From Oxytricha trifallax (Eukaryota > Ciliophora > Spirotrichea > Sporadotrichida > Oxytrichidae), in contig ARYC01001916.1 in the NCBI GenBank assembly GCA_000711775.1, positions 1-64,000 of the forward strand: a stretch of DNA of 64,000 nt. Direction: 5' to 3'. The stretch's first letter is position 1. Each line of letters starts with the position of its first letter. The notes under the pieces were generated by a model. That model did no database searches. It was not told the origin of the DNA and worked only from the letters and a program-made list of their open reading frames with translations. Position numbers and translations under genes: made by a program. This document shows positions 59,201 through 64,000 of the stretch, piece by piece.

Positions 59201-61696
59201 TCAGACTGCTCTGGCGTGACCAGTCTTTTTTATATGTGTAAAGAGGGCGTTTCTGGTTTCAAAGCCAGTCTAGCACACATTACAGAACAATGCAGGCTGC
59301 TTTTCCTCCTCGACTTTCTTCTGTTTCTTCTCTTTACGCTTGTCTCTTTTCTACTTTTTCAAGGTTTCCTTGTCCAGTTCTTCATCACTTTCCTCATCGC
59401 TTTTGTTCTCTTCTAGGTTCTTGGCAGGCTGTTTCTTCTATTTACTATCCTTTGACCCCTTGGTGTTAAGGGGTTTTGAATCTGTTGCTTACTTGGTGTC
59501 ATCAGTAGCTTCTGTTGGTTACTCCTCAGTCTAATTCTGTTTCACCTCTTCAACTACTTCTTTCTTTTCCTCTTCCACTACTTTCTTAACTTCCTCCACT
59601 TAATCATTAGCGGTAACTACATCATCAGCAGTTTCTTTCTTTTCCTCTTCTTCGTTATCCTATTAATCATCAGCTTATTTTTCTTTTGTATTTAGATGCT
59701 CCTTTTTCTTTGATGGTTGTGGTTAACCCTTTTGTTTTTGAGTTTTTATCATCTCAGGCTGAGCTTAAGGTGGCTATTCTTTTTGATTCTTTCCACCTTT
59801 TTATGGCTTTTTCTGTTGCTACTATTGGATGAACTTTTCTTCTTCTTCGTCATCACTTTCCTTGCCTTTCTTCTTTTTCTTTCCTCCTTTTGTGTCTTTA
59901 TTATATAAAGATGTTTTAATTTAGATGATCTATTTATGATGAGAAAGTCTGACAATTATCAATTGAAAATTCTAAAAATTGTTAATAAATAATATATAAT
60001 TAAATTTTAGCAATAGCAGGTTGCTGATCTTTATCTTTGACACCGCCTGATATCTTCTCCAGTTTCTATATGAGTATTTCCTGCTCATCCTTGGGCATTT
60101 TCAAGAATTACTGTTTGATTGTTTGAGGACCACCAGCTACTTTCTTAGCGCCTTTCTTGTCTTGTTCCTTGCTCTTCTTTTTAAGTTTATTCTTGCTCAC
60201 ATATTGTTCTTCCTCTTCTTCTTGCTTTTGAGTCTCTTCTTATTGTTTTTGTTTTAGAGTTTTATCATCTTGGTTACCATTGACCTTTTTGTCAGCTTCA
60301 TCGTTTTCATCATCATTCTATGGAGTAGTACTTTCCTCATCATCATTTTAGTTCTGTTTTTTATATAAAATAGTCAAATATTCTATATATAAAGTTATGT
60401 TTATTAGGTCTAGTCTTCTTTTTCTTTTAGTTCTCTAATTCCTCTAAGATTTTTCTTTTTTTCTCATTCTCTTCCTCTTCTTATTTAAAAATATAAATAT
60501 CAATTGTTATTCCATATAAATTTATATTATATCATAATTTTTATGCAAATTCTTATAGCTACTTAAGTCTTTCCTATTCTTCATAAATGAGTTTCTCAGT
60601 CTCCTCATCCAAATTGACTTCACTCTTGAACTTATTATAGTTATCTTTGTGTTTCTTGCTTTACAAGTGATTCTCCATTTATTTCTCGTTTTTGAAGAAT
60701 TTCTTGCAAATTCCACAATTGAATTCGTGTACAAGCACCTCTTCATAGTTCCCTTCTGCCAGAGCTTTTTCTTCTTCCTTCGCGTATTAGAGTGCTTTAT
60801 AAATATAAAATAAAATTTTCAAGCTATGTCCTCTCTATACTTGCGAAGGCGTTCTTAGTCTTCAGCTCTCTTCTTGGCGAGTTCTTCTTCTTTTTGCTGT
60901 CTCTTGGCCTCCTTTTCTCTCTGCTCTTGTATCTTAAACTTCTAATACCTCACATCACGCTTTCTTACGTATTCTACCAGCTATATGACCAAATCGTTGA
61001 ACTCCTTGCGTTCTTTACTGCGCTCTTTGGTGTTTTCTTTCTCTATTAGTCTCTTTACTTGGCGATTAGGGGCGTGGTTTGGGTTGTACTTATCTGCATA
61101 GGTAAACTATTTGAGGGTTGAGAAGTGCACCCAATGCTCATAAAATCTGAAAACCTCCTCCGCACAAGAATCCTGATCACCAAAGTACGGGGCTTAATAA
61201 TGATCCTAACCCACTTCTTCCTCATCCTCCTCTTCTTTGTCGAGTTTGCGGAATAAATCCTAGTACACCTTGTAAAAGTTATTTTCCTTCTTTTTATCAT
61301 AGCCACTGTAGCAACTCTAATTGAAGAATGGCCAGAGATCTGACTTGGTCAAATACTCAAAATCTTCCTCCTTCATTTCTTCATGTTCCTTGCCACTGAG
61401 AATTTGTTCTTTGTGCGAATCGTACCACGCTCGCTCATTAGGGTCTGAGAGTACGGTATATGCCTCACTGACTGCCTAAAATTTCTCTGTTGTGTCCTCC
61501 TCCTTGTTTTTATCTGGATGCCATTTTAAAGCCGACTTTTTATACCCCTATAGATAAACATTAGTTGCTGTTGGTAGTAACAAAGATTTGGAATAAAGTA
61601 AATCAATAAGTTTATGCCTACCCTTTCTATGTCTTTTTGAGTTGCTGTTTCGTCAACTCCCAGTACCTCATAGTAACAAGTTTTAAGTTTGGACAT
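59201..61696 (-). CDS. DNAJC21/Jjj1-type J-domain protein with two C2H2 zinc fingers
   Basis: ATG 61696 begins MSKLKTCYYEVLGVDETATQ; after an intron the J domain continues YKKSALKWHPDKNKEE (HPD intact) and AVSEAYTVLSDPNERAWYD. A conserved Jjj1 middle region follows (LWPFFNQSCYSGYD.., APYFGDQD.., FYEHWVHFSTLKQF), then a long charged coiled coil, a first C2H2 finger (FNCGICKKFFKNEKQMENHL, about 60720-60650), acidic/Lys-rich spacers, and a second C-terminal finger (LFCNVCQTGFETRNALFTHI) before TGA 59203-59201. Jjj1 stimulates Hsp70 to recycle factors from nascent 60S subunits in the cytoplasm. Gaps at about 60360-60480 and 59905-60010 are introns or IESs not resolved. Convergent with the SERBP1-like gene. 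Confidence 0.92.
61548..61621 (-). other. Spliceosomal intron (74 nt) in DNAJC21-like gene
   Basis: On the minus strand GTAGGC..CTATAG; removal joins QKDIER to GYKKSALKWHPDKN. Confidence 0.85.
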
Positions 61697-62625
61697 TTTT
61701 TACCCGACTTATAAATTAATAATAGACTTTGTATTTATTATAAAAAATATTTGACTATTTATACTTAATTTGTTAAATAAAAACAATCGCTATAATTTTT
61801 ACGCTTGCTTGTGTAAAATTACTGTAAATTACTAAATTAATAAAATATTATTCTACGACTTTTTATTTTTAGTGATTGTACGAAGATTATAATCTTCATT
61901 TAAGCAGCAAAAATGAAATTTGCTTTATTTTTTATGGTTTAAGTTAATTGTAACTTATAATTATTTCCACATAATCCCCCCCCTAATTAATCTATAATTT
62001 TTCTATATTTAGATTAATTAATATTTTATAGTAATTTTTAATGCTAAAATCTGAGATTAATGAATGGATTAATATAATCATATACTTATTCACTCCTCTG
62101 GGTTATTTATGATTAAAATACTTATAAAATTAATTATAAAATTGCTGCTTCTAAATAAAAAAATGTCTACATATCATAAAGATAAAAATATTTCAGATTT
62201 TTACTTGCTTTAAGAAGAACTTTTAAATATATGCGAATTACTATTACGATTGAAATGTATAAAAATTGAATTTAAATAATTTAAATTATTAATAAATTAT
62301 ATTTTTAAACTTGGAAGGTAGGAAATTCATATAATTATTGTAATTTTTAAAATGTATTGACAATAAATATGGAATTTGAGGAGGATAGAAATCTATAAAA
62401 TTTATTATTTTTATGCCAATAGAATTTTTAATAAAATTATTTTAAAGAATTTATATTTTCAAAACCTAGATTTTCTTATTTTGTATAATTTTAATTTGAT
62501 AAATTTAATTTTGTCAAATTTTAGAAAATTTCATGAATATGATTAAGTTAAGGGTTTAATAATAATAATTTTATTTTACTTTTAAGTAATTTATTAAGAT
62601 AATATCTCCCTCATATGTAATTTAG
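61697..62625. other. AT-rich spacer, possible 5' part of the kinase gene
   Basis: No firm coding segment. ATG 62370 opens MEFEEDRNLQN and could be the kinase start, but the glycine-loop segment between it and 62626 was not identified. 61976-61983 is a C8 tract. Confidence 0.35.

Positions 62626-64000
<1,375 letters not shown>

Overview
This window is germline (micronuclear) DNA of a spirotrich ciliate of the Oxytricha/Sterkiella/Stylonychia type. Four things show this. (1) Genes read through TAA and TAG as glutamine and end only at TGA. (2) The DNA is very AT-rich with short GT..AG introns (about 34-80 nt). (3) Coding segments (MDSs) are interrupted by short eliminated segments (IESs) bounded by 2-8 bp direct repeats (pointers), and deleting one segment plus one repeat restores conserved protein sequence. 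(4) The left edge is the end of a TBE-type transposon with C4A4 telomere-like termini.

Layout, left to right. 1-1415: end of a TBE transposon with a decayed transposase. 2.2-6.2 kb: two divergent genes of unknown function. 8.6-13.3 kb: an E(z)/EZH-type histone methyltransferase gene (SANT, CXC, SET) with a gag-like element lodged inside. 13.3-17.2 kb: lipin (phosphatidate phosphatase) with introns and one clear 49-bp IES. 17.5-22.7 kb: two genes of unknown function, the first carrying a 417-bp palindromic IES. 25.2-31.6 kb: a small unknown gene, a BTB/LRR-like gene and an intact NR2C2AP/TRA16-like gene. 31.8-44.5 kb: at least four tandem family-2-like glycosyltransferase genes, all on the minus strand and all IES-interrupted, with a 615-bp palindromic element and an anomalous GC-rich island among them. 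45.2-53.1 kb: three ammonium-transporter (AMT) genes. 53.9-56.0 kb: SNF1/AMPK-alpha kinase. 57.0-58.2 kb: SERBP1/HABP4/Stm1-like RNA-binding protein with no interruption. 59.2-61.7 kb: DNAJC21/Jjj1-type J-protein. 62.6 kb to the right edge: partial CaMK/CDPK-like kinase.

The main discovery is in the AMT cluster. AMT-A is in linear order. AMT-B and AMT-C look like broken fragments but are complete scrambled genes. AMT-C alternates between two blocks (51.59-53.13 kb and 49.59-50.73 kb) in 26 MDSs with 25 shared junction repeats of 2-12 bp; the unscrambled reading frame is 1545 nt, 514 residues. AMT-B alternates between 47.40-48.51 kb and 50.79-51.40 kb and also uses two inverted MDSs at 49.20-49.53 kb; its 14 MDSs give 1515 nt, 504 residues. 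The two scrambled paralogs interlock: C's even block and B's inverted pieces lie between B's odd and even blocks. Assembly was done by eye from shared repeats and AMT homology; the in-frame totals are strong internal support.

Most remaining sequence (6.2-8.6, 22.7-25.2, 39.7-42.5, 56.0-57.0, 61.7-62.6 kb) is AT-rich with no coding signal I can support.
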